The position numbers and the translations under genes are program-made. This document shows positions 28,213 to 36,450 of a stretch of DNA of 64,000 bases, piece by piece. The DNA is from Xanthobacter sp. NM-25 (lineage in GTDB: Bacteria > Pseudomonadota > Alphaproteobacteria > Rhizobiales > Xanthobacteraceae). Location: positions 1,178,001 to 1,242,000 of the forward strand of contig NZ_JACBFS010000001.1 of assembly GCF_022138605.1 (NCBI RefSeq), written 5' to 3'. The notes beneath the pieces are model-generated. The model was not told the DNA's origin. It searched no databases and saw only the letters and a list, made by a program, of their open reading frames with translations. Numbering within the stretch: the first letter of the stretch is position 1; every line of letters starts with the position of its first letter.

Positions 28213-29088
28213 ATGATCGCTCCGCATTCCACTCGTGCCCGCCGGCGGCCGAAAGCGCCCTGGACCACCGCCCTGCTGGCGCTTTCCGCGCTGCTGATGG
28301 GCGCGGCGCTATCGGTGGCGCAGGCCGAGCCAAGCAGCGTGACCCTGCCGGGCGTCACCGTCCGCCTCTTCAATGGGGGGGGCACTGCCGACACCCGCGA
28401 CGTGGGGCTGGAGCTACAGCTGCAAACCCATTGGAAGACCTATTGGCGCTACCCGGGCGACAGCGGCGTGCCGCCGATGCTGGCCTTCGAGCAATCGGAA
28501 AACGTGGCCGACGTGGCGGTGGGCTGGCCGGCACCGCGCCGCTTCGCCGATGGCGCCGGCGGCTTTTCCATCGGCTACAAGGGCACGGTGGTGCTGCCGC
28601 TGACGGTGACCCTCAAGGACCCCAGCCAGCCGGCAAAGCTGGTGTTGGGATTGGATTTCGCTGTCTGCGAGGCCCTGTGCATGCCGGCCACCGCCGATCT
28701 GACCCTCGACCTAGCCGCCGAGCCCGACCCGGGCGCCGCCGCGCGCATCGCCGCCGCCCGCGCCAGGATCCCCGAGCCGCAGGCGGTGGGTGTGGCGGGC
28801 ACGCCGCAGATCGTCTCGGCGCGCCTGGACACGGGCGCGACGCCGCCGCAGCTGGTGGTGGATGCGCGCGACGTCACCCCCAAGGCCGACCTGTTCGCGG
28901 AGGGGCCGGACCATCATTGGGCGCTGCCGCTGCCACAGAAGGTCGCCCTCGCCGATGGGCTGGTGCGCTTCACCCTGCCGCTGGAAGGCGTGCCGCCGGA
29001 CGCCGCGCTGCCGGGCGCGGTCCTCACCCTCACGCTGGTGGACATGCCGCGCTCGGTCACCGCGCCCTGGACGATTCCTGCGCCGTGA
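28213..29088 (+). CDS. Secreted DsbD N-terminal-domain-like (alpha-domain) protein
   Basis: 291 residues from ATG 28213. An Arg-rich n-region is followed by a hydrophobic signal (TTALLALSALLMGAALSVAQA) and a mature part with an immunoglobulin-like DsbD-alpha fold: LQTHWKTYWRYPGDSGVPP, FSIGYKGTVVLPLTV and LDFAVCEALCMPATADL. The C-x3-C pair matches the redox cysteines of DsbD/ScsB alpha domains. No transmembrane or thioredoxin domain follows, so it would need a separate electron donor. Lies 87 bases before a peroxiredoxin gene. Periplasmic reductant-transfer role is inference. Confidence 0.82.
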   Translation: MIAPHSTRARRRPKAPWTTALLALSALLMGAALSVAQAEPSSVTLPGVTVRLFNGGGTADTRDVGLELQLQTHWKTYWRYPGDSGVPPMLAFEQSENVADVAVGWPAPRRFADGAGGFSIGYKGTVVLPLTVTLKDPSQPAKLVLGLDFAVCEALCMPATADLTLDLAAEPDPGAAARIAAARARIPEPQAVGVAGTPQIVSARLDTGATPPQLVVDARDVTPKADLFAEGPDHHWALPLPQKVALADGLVRFTLPLEGVPPDAALPGAVLTLTLVDMPRSVTAPWTIPAP

Positions 29089-29175
29089 AGGGGCGCCAAA
29101 GGCGCTTTTCTCCTCCGTAAAACCACGTATTGTCCGCACGCGGTCGCTTGGGGCCGCTTTGCCGCGGAGAATGCC

Positions 29176-29661
29176 ATGACCATTTCGGTCGGCGATAAGC
29201 TGCCTTCTGCCACCTTTCGTGTGATGACCACCGATGGGCCGGTGCAGAAGACCACCGACGAGATCTTCAAGGGCAAGCGCGTGGTGCTGTTCGCGGTGCC
29301 GGGCGCCTTCACCCCCACCTGCCACAAGAATCACCTGCCCGGCTATGTGGCCGAGGCGGAGGCCATCAAGGCCAAGGGCATCGACACCATCGCGGTGGTG
29401 GCGGTGAACGATCCGTTCGTGATGGGCGCCTGGGAAAACGCCTCCGGCGCGGCGGGCAAGATCGTGTTTCTGGCCGATGCCGACGCCAGCTTCGCCAAGG
29501 CCCTGGACCTCACCTTCGACGGATCGGGCGCCGGCCTCGGCGTGCGCTCCAAGCGCTATTCCATGATCGTCGAGGATGGCGTCGTGAAGACGCTGAACAT
29601 CGAGGAGACCCCCGGCAAGGCGGACGTCTCCAGCGCCGCGGCGATGCTCGCCCAGCTCTGA
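29176..29661 (+). CDS. Peroxiredoxin (Prx5 / redoxin type)
   Basis: 161 residues, MTISVGDKLPSATFRVM. Peroxidatic C49 in the motif PGAFTPTCHKNHLPGY, characteristic of Prx5-like enzymes that reduce H2O2 and alkyl hydroperoxides, usually with glutaredoxin or glutathione. No second cysteine is present, so it is a 1-Cys type. Cytoplasmic (no signal peptide). A GGAG lies upstream of ATG 29176. Ends before a clear terminator. Confidence 0.94.
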   Translation: MTISVGDKLPSATFRVMTTDGPVQKTTDEIFKGKRVVLFAVPGAFTPTCHKNHLPGYVAEAEAIKAKGIDTIAVVAVNDPFVMGAWENASGAAGKIVFLADADASFAKALDLTFDGSGAGLGVRSKRYSMIVEDGVVKTLNIEETPGKADVSSAAAMLAQL

Positions 29662-29676
29662 GCCGCGCGGAACCAT

Positions 29677-29706
29677 GCGGGCCGCCAGACGGGCGGCCCG
29701 CTTTTT
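29677..29706 (+). terminator. Terminator after peroxiredoxin
   Basis: Stem GCGGGCCGCC (29677-29686) with GGCGGCCCGC (29692-29701), then TTTTTC. It reaches the stop codon of the convergent DUF465 gene and may serve both. Confidence 0.88.
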
Positions 29707-29912
29707 CAAGCGATGATGTCGGGGAACAGCTGATCCTCGATATGCGTGATGCGATCCTTGAGCTGCAGCTTGCGCTTCTTCAGCCGCTGCACCTGGAGCA
29801 CATCGGACCCGGTCACGCCGGTCAGGGCCTCGATGGCCGCGTCAAGGTCGCGATGCTCCTGTCTCAAGCGCTCCAGAAGAAGCTTGAGGTCCCGTTCCTC
29901 GTCACTGGTCAT
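29706..29912 (-). CDS. YdcH family protein (DUF465), copy 1
   Basis: 68 residues starting MTSDEERDLKLLLERLRQEH. Short helical-hairpin protein with the DUF465 marks LRQEHRDLDAAIEAL and VQRLKKRKLQLKDRITHIEDQL. Cytoplasmic, function unknown. A second DUF465 gene lies about 400 bases away in divergent orientation. ATG 29912. Confidence 0.9.
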   Translation of the reverse strand: MTSDEERDLKLLLERLRQEHRDLDAAIEALTGVTGSDVLQVQRLKKRKLQLKDRITHIEDQLFPDIIA

Positions 29913-30318
29913 GCACCCATCCGTCGCAACACGGCCCCCACGAACGCGACACGCCCCTGAAGGGTTGGAGCCGCAGCCTCATGGCCGCGGCCGCGCGCCT
30001 CGCCAAGCCTTCACCATTTCCGCCCCACTCCGGCGCTGACCGCGCCGCACCTCACGCAGCTGTGTCCTCCAGCCGTCGGCCGCGCCAGTCGCCCGGCCGC
30101 CGCGGGTCCACGCCGCGGCGCCCGGCGCCGCCCCCGTTCACACCACTAGAGTTCCCCGTGGGACCGCCTGCCGCAAGCCCCTTCCTTCATCCTCGACTAT
30201 GGCACGGGCTTTTTGCGCTGCAAGATAAGTTGCCGCGCCGCTCGCAAGAAAGGTGGTCGACTCAGTGTCAACTCCGTGACACACTTCCTGGCGTGATGCA
30301 GACAGGGAGTGGCTCAGC
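29913..30318. other. Intergenic region between two divergent DUF465 genes
   Basis: 406 bases, GC-rich on the left and AT-richer toward 30210-30290, where the promoter of the second DUF465 gene is likely. An inverted repeat GTGTCA-ACTCCG-TGACAC sits at 30265-30282. No RNA gene or ORF that I can support. Confidence 0.45.
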
Positions 30319-30498
30319 ATGTCCATCCAGTCGCACCTTTCGGAGTTGAAGCGTCGCCACGCGGCTCTCGATCAGGAGCTCGCCCGCGAACTCGCCTCCC
30401 CCGCCAAGGACTCTGTCCGAGTGGCGGAAATCAAGCGCAAGAAGCTTGTTCTGAAAGACCAAATGAGCCGCCTGGGCGGTGCAACCACCCTCCATTGA
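30319..30498 (+). CDS. YdcH family protein (DUF465), copy 2
   Basis: 59 residues (MSIQSHLSELKRRHAALDQE...). Although short it is clearly DUF465: the pattern LxxLKxRHxxLDxE at the start and VAEIKRKKLVLKDQMSRL at the end is the family consensus. GGGAG lies 9 bases before the ATG. Fragment AELASPAKDSVRV replaces the longer loop of copy 1. Function unknown; single-gene unit. Confidence 0.88.
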   Translation: MSIQSHLSELKRRHAALDQELARELASPAKDSVRVAEIKRKKLVLKDQMSRLGGATTLH

Positions 30499-30600
30499 TG
30501 CGCCCGCAGGGCCTGTGACCGACGTCGGGAATGTCCCGGCGGCGGAAGCAGGGATGCGGCTGAAGCCTGGCGCGTGACGCAGCTTCGGCGGCGGTTCGAT

Positions 30601-30618
30601 TTGTCGTATTTACGACAA
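30601..30618. promoter_or_regulatory. 18-bp perfect palindrome upstream of ABC-F gene
   Basis: TTGTCGTATTTACGACAA, 8-bp arms with TT between, 72 bases before the ABC-F start in an otherwise GC-rich spacer. Looks like an operator of a dimeric repressor; no match to a motif I know for this group. Confidence 0.5.
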
Positions 30619-30690
30619 TGCCGTTCCTGATCTGCGGCTTCGGAACGCACACCCTTTGCGTTCCGGCGCCGGTGGCTTTAATCGGGCGTC

Positions 30691-32505
30691 ATGGCCCCTC
30701 CGCTGATCCTGCTGCAAGACATCCACCTGCGCTTCGGCGCCACCCCTCTTCTCGATGGGGCGGACCTGTCCGTCTCGGCGGGTGACCGCGTGTGCCTGGT
30801 CGGCCGCAATGGCTCGGGCAAGTCCACGCTGCTGAAGGTTGCGGCGGGTCTGATGGCGCCCGATGACGGGACGCGCTTCTTTCAGCCCGGCGCCACCGTG
30901 CGCTATCTGCCGCAGGAGCCGGATTTTGCTGGCTTCGCGACCACCCTCGCCTATGTCGAGGCCGGCCTCGGCCCCGGTGACGACGCCTACCGCGCCCAAT
31001 ATCTCCTGGAGCAGCTCGGCCTGAGCGGCCAGGAAGATCCCGCCCACCTTTCGGGCGGGGAGGCGCGGCGGGCGGCGCTGGCGCGCGTCATCGCCCCCGA
31101 ACCGGACGTGCTGCTGCTCGACGAGCCCACCAACCATCTCGATCTGCCAGCCATCGAATGGCTGGAAAGCGAGCTGAGGGGGCTCAAGTCCGCCATCGTG
31201 CTCATCAGCCATGACCGGCGCTTCCTGGAAAACCTCTCCCGCGCCACCATCTGGCTCGATCGCGGCCAGACCCGCCGGCTCGACCAGGGCTTCGCCGGCT
31301 TCGAGGCCTGGCGCGACAGCGTGCTGGAACAGGAAGAGACCGAGCGCCACAAGCTCGACCGCAAGATCGTCGCCGAGCTGGACTGGCTGCGCTATGGCGT
31401 CACCGCCCGCCGCAAGCGCAACGTGCGCCGGCTTGGCCTCTTGCAATCCATGCGCAAGGACCGGCGCGAAGAGCGCAAGGCCCAGGGTAACGTCAAGATC
31501 ACCGTCACCGAGGCGGAAACCTCCGGCAAGGTGGTGATCGAGGCCAAGGGCATCAGCAAGGCCTATGACGGCACGCCGGTGGTGACGGACTTTTCCACCC
31601 GCATCCTGCGCGGCGACCGCATCGGCATCGTCGGCCCCAATGGCGCCGGCAAGACCACCCTCATCAAGCTGCTCACCGGCGAGATCCGGCCGGATTCCGG
31701 CACCGTCAAGCTCGGCACCAACCTCGAGATCGCCTCGCTCGACCAGAAAAGGGCGGCGCTGGCCCCCACCACCACTTTGCGCGATGCCCTGACCGGCGGC
31801 GGCTCCGACACCGTGATGGTGGGCGGCACCCCCAAGCACGTCATGGGCTATCTCAAGGACTTCCTGTTCAGCCCGGAGCAGGCCAACACGCCCCTGTCGG
31901 TCCTCTCCGGCGGCGAGCGCGGCCGGCTCATGCTGGCCCGGGCGCTGGCCCTGCCCTCCAACGTGCTGGTGCTGGACGAGCCCACCAACGACCTCGACCT
32001 CGAAACCCTCGACCTGCTGCAGGAGATGGTGGCCGATTATCCCGGCACGGTGATCCTGGTCAGCCATGACCGCGACTTCCTGGACCGCACCGTCACCAGC
32101 GTGATCATGGCCGAGGGCGCCGGGGTGTTCCGCGAATATGCCGGCGGCTATTCCGACATGCTGACCCAGCGCGGCCGTGGCGTGGAGGCGAAGGCCAAGG
32201 CATCGGCCCCTGTGGGCAAGGCCGACAGCTCTGCGAAAGGCGAGGCGGCCGCCAAGCCGCAGGCCAAGAAGCGCCTATCCTTCCATGAGCAGCACGCCCT
32301 CAAGACGCTGCCGGAGACCATGGAGAAGCTGAAGAAGGAGCTGGAGAAGCTGGCCGCGGCGCTGGCCGATCCGCAGCTCTATGCCCGCGATCCGGCCAAG
32401 TTCGAGGCCACCTCCGCCGCCCTCGCCAAGACCCAGGGCCAGCTCGATGCGGCCGAGGAGGAATGGCTGCGGCTGGAGATCCTGCGCGAGGAACTGGAAG
32501 GCTGA
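30691..32505 (+). CDS. ABC-F family ATPase (Uup-like)
   Basis: 604 residues with two ABC ATPase domains and no membrane spans. Domain 1: Walker A GRNGSGKST, signature LSGGEARRAALAR, Walker B DVLLLDEPTNHLDLPAIEWLE. Domain 2: GPNGAGKTT, LSGGERGRLMLARALA, VLVLDEPTNDLDLETLDLL. A linker of about 70 residues follows domain 1, and the C-terminus has a coiled coil (about 535-604, Leu/Glu/Lys-rich) as in Uup. ABC-F proteins act on the ribosome E-site or in DNA/translation quality control; Uup-type proteins affect transposon excision and ribosome function. ATG 30691. Confidence 0.9.
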   Translation: MAPPLILLQDIHLRFGATPLLDGADLSVSAGDRVCLVGRNGSGKSTLLKVAAGLMAPDDGTRFFQPGATVRYLPQEPDFAGFATTLAYVEAGLGPGDDAYRAQYLLEQLGLSGQEDPAHLSGGEARRAALARVIAPEPDVLLLDEPTNHLDLPAIEWLESELRGLKSAIVLISHDRRFLENLSRATIWLDRGQTRRLDQGFAGFEAWRDSVLEQEETERHKLDRKIVAELDWLRYGVTARRKRNVRRLGLLQSMRKDRREERKAQGNVKITVTEAETSGKVVIEAKGISKAYDGTPVVTDFSTRILRGDRIGIVGPNGAGKTTLIKLLTGEIRPDSGTVKLGTNLEIASLDQKRAALAPTTTLRDALTGGGSDTVMVGGTPKHVMGYLKDFLFSPEQANTPLSVLSGGERGRLMLARALALPSNVLVLDEPTNDLDLETLDLLQEMVADYPGTVILVSHDRDFLDRTVTSVIMAEGAGVFREYAGGYSDMLTQRGRGVEAKAKASAPVGKADSSAKGEAAAKPQAKKRLSFHEQHALKTLPETMEKLKKELEKLAAALADPQLYARDPAKFEATSAALAKTQGQLDAAEEEWLRLEILREELEG

Positions 32506-32509
32506 GGCG

Positions 32510-33286
32510 TCAGCCCGCCCGCCGCGCCAACAGGCGGGCGGCGCCCCGCCAGAGGGCGAGGACCCCGTACCGCAAGGCGAAGCCGACCCGGCCGATGGCC
32601 GCCTCCACGGCGGCATCGGTGGGCGCGCGGGGACGATCGTAGAGCCACAGGCGCGCCAGCACCACGATCAACACCACCAGCACACCGGAAAACACCACAT
32701 CAGTAAAGAAGTGGCCGCCGAAGCCGATGCGCAGGCCGCCGGCCGCCGCCCCGAACAGCACCGCCGCGCCCAGCGCTACCGCCCCGAGCGGACCGGGCAC
32801 CAGGCTGGCCGGCGCCGTCATCCAGAAGCCCAGCGCACCTTCGCCGGAAACGAAGGAGCAATTGCCCGGGCAGGCGCCGGAATTGTCATACCAGGGCATG
32901 AAGGTGTCCTTGCCCCCGAAATCGTCCACATGCACGGGCCGCGGCCGGCCCCACTCCTGCTTGAGGATGCCGTTGACCACGAGGCCGGGACCGAGCGCCA
33001 TGGTCAGCGCCAGCAGCACCGCCGCCCGCGCCGGCATGAACATGCGCTGGTCGGGAAACAGCAGCTTCAGCACCAGCGCGGCGAACGCCGGCACGGCGAA
33101 GATCCAGGGAATATAGTTGCCCCACGCGCGCAAGGTCTGGGCCCAAGGCTGGCGCGCCAGGGCGAAATGGCGCCGCGACGCATCCCAGAACAGCTCGGTG
33201 ATGGCGAGATCCCATTGCGGGAACACGGTGAACAAAATCGCCACCGCGGCGCCGATCACCAGCATGAAGAACAGCACCCACCTCAC
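32510..33286 (-). CDS. PAP2 superfamily phosphatase (membrane-bound)
   Basis: 258 residues, six predicted membrane spans. Phosphatase motifs: KQEWGRPRP (K-x6-RP), then SFVSGEGAL, where PSGH is expected, and GLRIGFGGHFFTDVVFS (R-x5-H-x3-D). The PSGH histidine is a glutamate here. Likely acts on a lipid phosphate (phosphatidate, undecaprenyl or lipid A) in the periplasmic leaflet. Start is a GTG at 33286; an in-frame ATG 7 codons later (33265) is the alternative. Convergent with the ABC-F gene. Confidence 0.84.
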   Translation of the reverse strand: MRWVLFFMLVIGAAVAILFTVFPQWDLAITELFWDASRRHFALARQPWAQTLRAWGNYIPWIFAVPAFAALVLKLLFPDQRMFMPARAAVLLALTMALGPGLVVNGILKQEWGRPRPVHVDDFGGKDTFMPWYDNSGACPGNCSFVSGEGALGFWMTAPASLVPGPLGAVALGAAVLFGAAAGGLRIGFGGHFFTDVVFSGVLVVLIVVLARLWLYDRPRAPTDAAVEAAIGRVGFALRYGVLALWRGAARLLARRAG

Positions 33287-33432
33287 CGCATCACCCGCAC
33301 GTCATCTCTCCGCAACGCTCGCCGGATCGCGCGTGAGAGCCGCGTTTTCCGTGCATGCTTGATTCACACCCTTGCCCCACCCGGGTCGGCGGCCGCACAT
33401 TTGGCCGCGCGATGTACAAGGAGGATCATGTC

Positions 33433-34050
33433 ATGGCCAGGGCCACACTCGATTTCTATTACGAGTTCGCCTCGCCATATTCCTATCTCACCGCGGCCCG
33501 CATCGCCGCTCTGGCCGAGGCGCATGGGGTGGTGGTGCACTGGAAGCCGTTCCTGCTGGGCCCCATCTTCGCCGCCCAGGGGTACACGACCTCGCCCTTC
33601 AACGTCTATCCCATCAAGGGTGCGCACATGTGGCGCGACATGGATCGCCTGGCCGCCCGCGCCGGCCTGCCGCCCATCACCCGGCCCCAGCCGTTTCCCG
33701 CCAACGGCCTGCTGGCGGCCCGGGTGGCGCTCTATCTCAACGAGGCCTCGCGGCCGGCCTTCACCCGCGGCGTCTTCCATGCCGAGTTCGCCGAGGGCCG
33801 CGACATCTCCGATCGCGCCACCATCAGCCAGGTGCTGGGCGGGCTCGGCCACTTCTGTGACGGGCAGCTGATCGACGAGGCGCAGTCGCCGGCCGCCAAG
33901 GAGCGGCTGCGCGCCCAAACCGAGGAAGCCAGGGCCCGCGGCATCTTCGGCGCCCCCAGCTTCATCACCGCCGACGGAGAGCTGTTCTGGGGCAATGACC
34001 GACTGGAGATGGCGCTGGAGCACGCCCACACCCTGGCTGCGGCCGCCTGA
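33433..34050 (+). CDS. 2-hydroxychromene-2-carboxylate isomerase-like protein (DsbA/GST-kappa fold)
   Basis: 205 residues from ATG 33433, chosen because AAGGAGG at 33419-33425 is 7 bases away. Thioredoxin-like DsbA/kappa-GST fold: LDFYYEFASPYSYLTAARI with the GSH-contacting serine and RARGIFGAPSFITADGELFWGNDRLE near the C-terminus (cis-proline APSF). NahD-like enzymes isomerise 2-hydroxychromene-2-carboxylate in naphthalene breakdown, but most chromosomal homologues have unknown glutathione-dependent roles. No aromatic pathway genes nearby. Confidence 0.86.
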   Translation: MARATLDFYYEFASPYSYLTAARIAALAEAHGVVVHWKPFLLGPIFAAQGYTTSPFNVYPIKGAHMWRDMDRLAARAGLPPITRPQPFPANGLLAARVALYLNEASRPAFTRGVFHAEFAEGRDISDRATISQVLGGLGHFCDGQLIDEAQSPAAKERLRAQTEEARARGIFGAPSFITADGELFWGNDRLEMALEHAHTLAAAA

Positions 34051-34187
34051 GGTCCGCGCGCACATCTTTTGCCGGCTTCGACGTCGCAGGCGGGGTGTTT
34101 GCGGCCGCCGGCTCTGCTATATGCCGCGCGGCGGGCCGCCCGTGTCCGCCCGCCTTCTTTCCCGCGACCCGAGAGGCTCAGCCGACC

Positions 34188-34886
34188 ATGGCGAATGTTA
34201 CCGCTTTTCCGGACAAGGCCACCATTGCCGAGCAGACCGCGCGGATGCTCCTCGAAGTGGAGGCCGTGCGCTTTTCGTCCGGCGAGCCGTTCATCTTCAC
34301 CTCCGGCTGGGCGAGCCCGGTCTATATCGACTGCCGCCGCCTCATCTCCTTCCCCCGCGTGCGCCAGACCCTGGTGGATTTCGGCATCTCCACCATCTAT
34401 CGCGACATCGGCTATGAGCAGATCGACGCGGTGGCCGGCGGCGAGACCGCGGGCATTCCGTTCGCCGCCTGGGTGGCGGACCGGATGATGCTGCCCATGC
34501 AGTATGTGCGCAAGAAGCCCAAGGGCTTCGGCCGCAACGCCCAGATCGAGGGCCACCTCGCCCCCGGCCAGCGCATCCTCCTGGTGGAGGACCTCACCAC
34601 CGACGGCCGCAGCAAGGTGAATTTCGTCAACGCCCTGCGCACCGCGGGCGCCGACTGCAATCACTGCTTTGTCTTCTTCTATTACGACATCTTCTCGGAG
34701 GCCGCCGGCATCCTGGACGAGGCCGGCCTCAGCCTGCACCGGCTCGCCACCTGGTGGGACATCCTGGCGGAAGTGAAGCGCTCCAACCGCTTCGAGAACG
34801 CTCAGGTGGGCCAGATCGAGGCGTTCCTGCACGATCCCCACAGCTGGTCCAAGGCCCACGGAGGCACCGCCGTCAGCGGCGAATGA
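34188..34886 (+). CDS. pyrE: Orotate phosphoribosyltransferase
   Basis: Fifth step of de novo pyrimidine synthesis: orotate + PRPP to OMP. 232 residues from ATG 34188 (MANVTAFPDKATIAEQTARM). PRPP-binding motif LLVEDLTTDGRSK and the early SSGEPFIFTSGWASPVYID are typical for the longer alphaproteobacterial form. The 33 codons of open frame upstream do not match the family. One base separates its stop from the pyrD start; likely operon pyrE-pyrD. Confidence 0.95.
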   Translation: MANVTAFPDKATIAEQTARMLLEVEAVRFSSGEPFIFTSGWASPVYIDCRRLISFPRVRQTLVDFGISTIYRDIGYEQIDAVAGGETAGIPFAAWVADRMMLPMQYVRKKPKGFGRNAQIEGHLAPGQRILLVEDLTTDGRSKVNFVNALRTAGADCNHCFVFFYYDIFSEAAGILDEAGLSLHRLATWWDILAEVKRSNRFENAQVGQIEAFLHDPHSWSKAHGGTAVSGE

Positions 34887-34887
34887 G

Positions 34888-35961
34888 ATGATGGACCTTT
34901 ATGCCCTCGCGCGGCCGCTGCTGCGTTTCATCACGCCGGAGCAGGCGCACGGCCTCGCCATCAAGGCGCTGCGGCGCGGCCTCGCGCCCCGGCTGGCCCG
35001 GCCGGATGATCCGGTGCTGGCCACGCGGCTGTGGGGCATCGACTTCCCCAACCCCATCGGCCTCGCCGCCGGCTTCGACAAGGATGCCGAGGTGGCGGAC
35101 CAGGTGCTGAAGCTCGGCTTCGGCTTCGTGGAGGCGGGCACGGTCACGCCGCGGCCACAGCCGGGCAATCCCAAGCCCCGGCTGTTCCGGCTCGATGCGG
35201 ATGAAGGGGTCATCAACCGGTTCGGCTTCAATAGCCAGGGCCTCGCCCCGTTTGTGTCGCGCCTGGGGCAGCGGCGGGCGGCGGGCGCCACCGGCATCGT
35301 CGGCGCCAATGTGGGGAAGAACAAGGAGAGCGAGGACGCCATCGAGGACTATGTGCTCGGCGTCTCCGCCACCTGCCGGCTGGCCGACTACCTGGTGTGC
35401 AACATCTCCTCGCCCAACACCCCGGGTCTGCGCTCCCTGCAGGCGCGCAGCGAGATGTCGGCCCTGCTGACCCAGGTGCTGTCGGTGCGCGATGCCTCCA
35501 TTCCCGACCCCGCCGGGCGGCCCCCGCTGCTGGTGAAGGTGGCGCCCGATCTCGACGACGCAGGCTTGGCCGACGTGGCCGAAGTGGCGCTCACCACCGG
35601 CGTCGACGGCATCGTCATGGGCAACACCACCCTGTCGCGCCCGGCCAGCCTCAAGAGCCCGGACAAGGGCGAGACCGGCGGCCTCTCCGGCAAGCCGCTG
35701 ATGGCGCTTTCCACCGAGCGGCTGGCGGCGCTCGCCCGATTGGTGGACGGCCGCCTGCCGCTGATCGGCGCGGGCGGGGTCGCTTCCGGCGCCGATGCCT
35801 ATGCCAAGATCCGCGCCGGCGCGAGCCTGGTGCAGCTCTATTCGTCGCTGGTGTTCCACGGTCCCGGCCTCGTCAACCGGGTGAAGGCCGAGCTTGCCGC
35901 GTGCCTGAAGGCCGACGGCTTTGCGCATGTGAGCGATGCCGTGGGCGCAGACGTGCGTTGA
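34888..35961 (+). CDS. pyrD: Dihydroorotate dehydrogenase (quinone), class 2
   Basis: Fourth step of pyrimidine synthesis, oxidising dihydroorotate with FMN and the membrane quinone pool. 357 residues with an N-terminal helix (DLYALARPLLRFITPEQAH) for membrane attachment, NPIGLAAGFDKDAE, NRFGFNSQG, the catalytic-loop YLVCNISSPNTPGLR, and FMN-binding PLIGAGGVASGADAYAKI and LVQLYSSLVFHGPGLV. Two ATGs at 34888 and 34891. Coupled to pyrE. Confidence 0.96.
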   Translation: MMDLYALARPLLRFITPEQAHGLAIKALRRGLAPRLARPDDPVLATRLWGIDFPNPIGLAAGFDKDAEVADQVLKLGFGFVEAGTVTPRPQPGNPKPRLFRLDADEGVINRFGFNSQGLAPFVSRLGQRRAAGATGIVGANVGKNKESEDAIEDYVLGVSATCRLADYLVCNISSPNTPGLRSLQARSEMSALLTQVLSVRDASIPDPAGRPPLLVKVAPDLDDAGLADVAEVALTTGVDGIVMGNTTLSRPASLKSPDKGETGGLSGKPLMALSTERLAALARLVDGRLPLIGAGGVASGADAYAKIRAGASLVQLYSSLVFHGPGLVNRVKAELAACLKADGFAHVSDAVGADVR

Positions 35962-35995
35962 ACACCGCGCCGCCCTCGCGGGTCCATCCGCGGCA

Positions 35996-36015
35996 GCCGG
36001 TCCCGAAGGACCGGC
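35996..36015. terminator. Hairpin between convergent pyrD and mscL
   Basis: GCCGGTCC-CGAA-GGACCGGC, a perfect 8-bp stem with a stable CGAA tetraloop, 35 bases after pyrD and 10 bases after the mscL stop (minus strand). No T-run, so Rho-independent termination is only partly supported. Confidence 0.45.
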
Positions 36016-36024
36016 CGTAGCGCC

Positions 36025-36450
36025 TCACGCCCCCGGCGCGCGCTTGGCGAGCAGATCACGGATTTCCGTGAGCAGCACCTCGGTCTTGGAGGGCGCCGCC
36101 GGAGCCGCCTCGTGCTTGCGACGCAGGCCGTTGAGGGTGCGCACCACCAGGAACAGCACGGCCGCGACGATCACGAAATTGATGGCGATGGTGATGAAGG
36201 CGCCGTAGGCCAGCACCGCGCCCTGTTTCTTGGCGTCCGCCAGATTCTCGGCCGTGACCGATTTCGCCAGTGGAATGAAGTAGTTGGAAAAATCGAGGCC
36301 GCCGGTGACCGCGCCGATCACCGGCATGAAGACATCACCCACCAGCGAGCTGACGATATTGCCGAAGGCGGCACCGATGATCACGCCGACGGCGAGATCC
36401 ACCACATTGCCCCGGACGGCGAATTCCTGAAATTCCTTCAAAATCCCCAT
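36025..36450 (-). CDS. mscL: Large-conductance mechanosensitive channel MscL
   Basis: 141 residues from ATG 36450 (MGILKEFQEFAVRGNVVDLA), the standard N-terminus. TM1 (VVDLAVGVIIGAAFGNIVSSLVGDV) and TM2 (FITIAINFVIVAAVLFLVVR), then the cytosolic helix with TEVLLTEIRDLLAKR. Opens under membrane tension on hypo-osmotic shock; acts as a pentamer in the inner membrane. The longer open frame to 36513 has no similarity. Confidence 0.96.
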   Translation of the reverse strand: MGILKEFQEFAVRGNVVDLAVGVIIGAAFGNIVSSLVGDVFMPVIGAVTGGLDFSNYFIPLAKSVTAENLADAKKQGAVLAYGAFITIAINFVIVAAVLFLVVRTLNGLRRKHEAAPAAPSKTEVLLTEIRDLLAKRAPGA

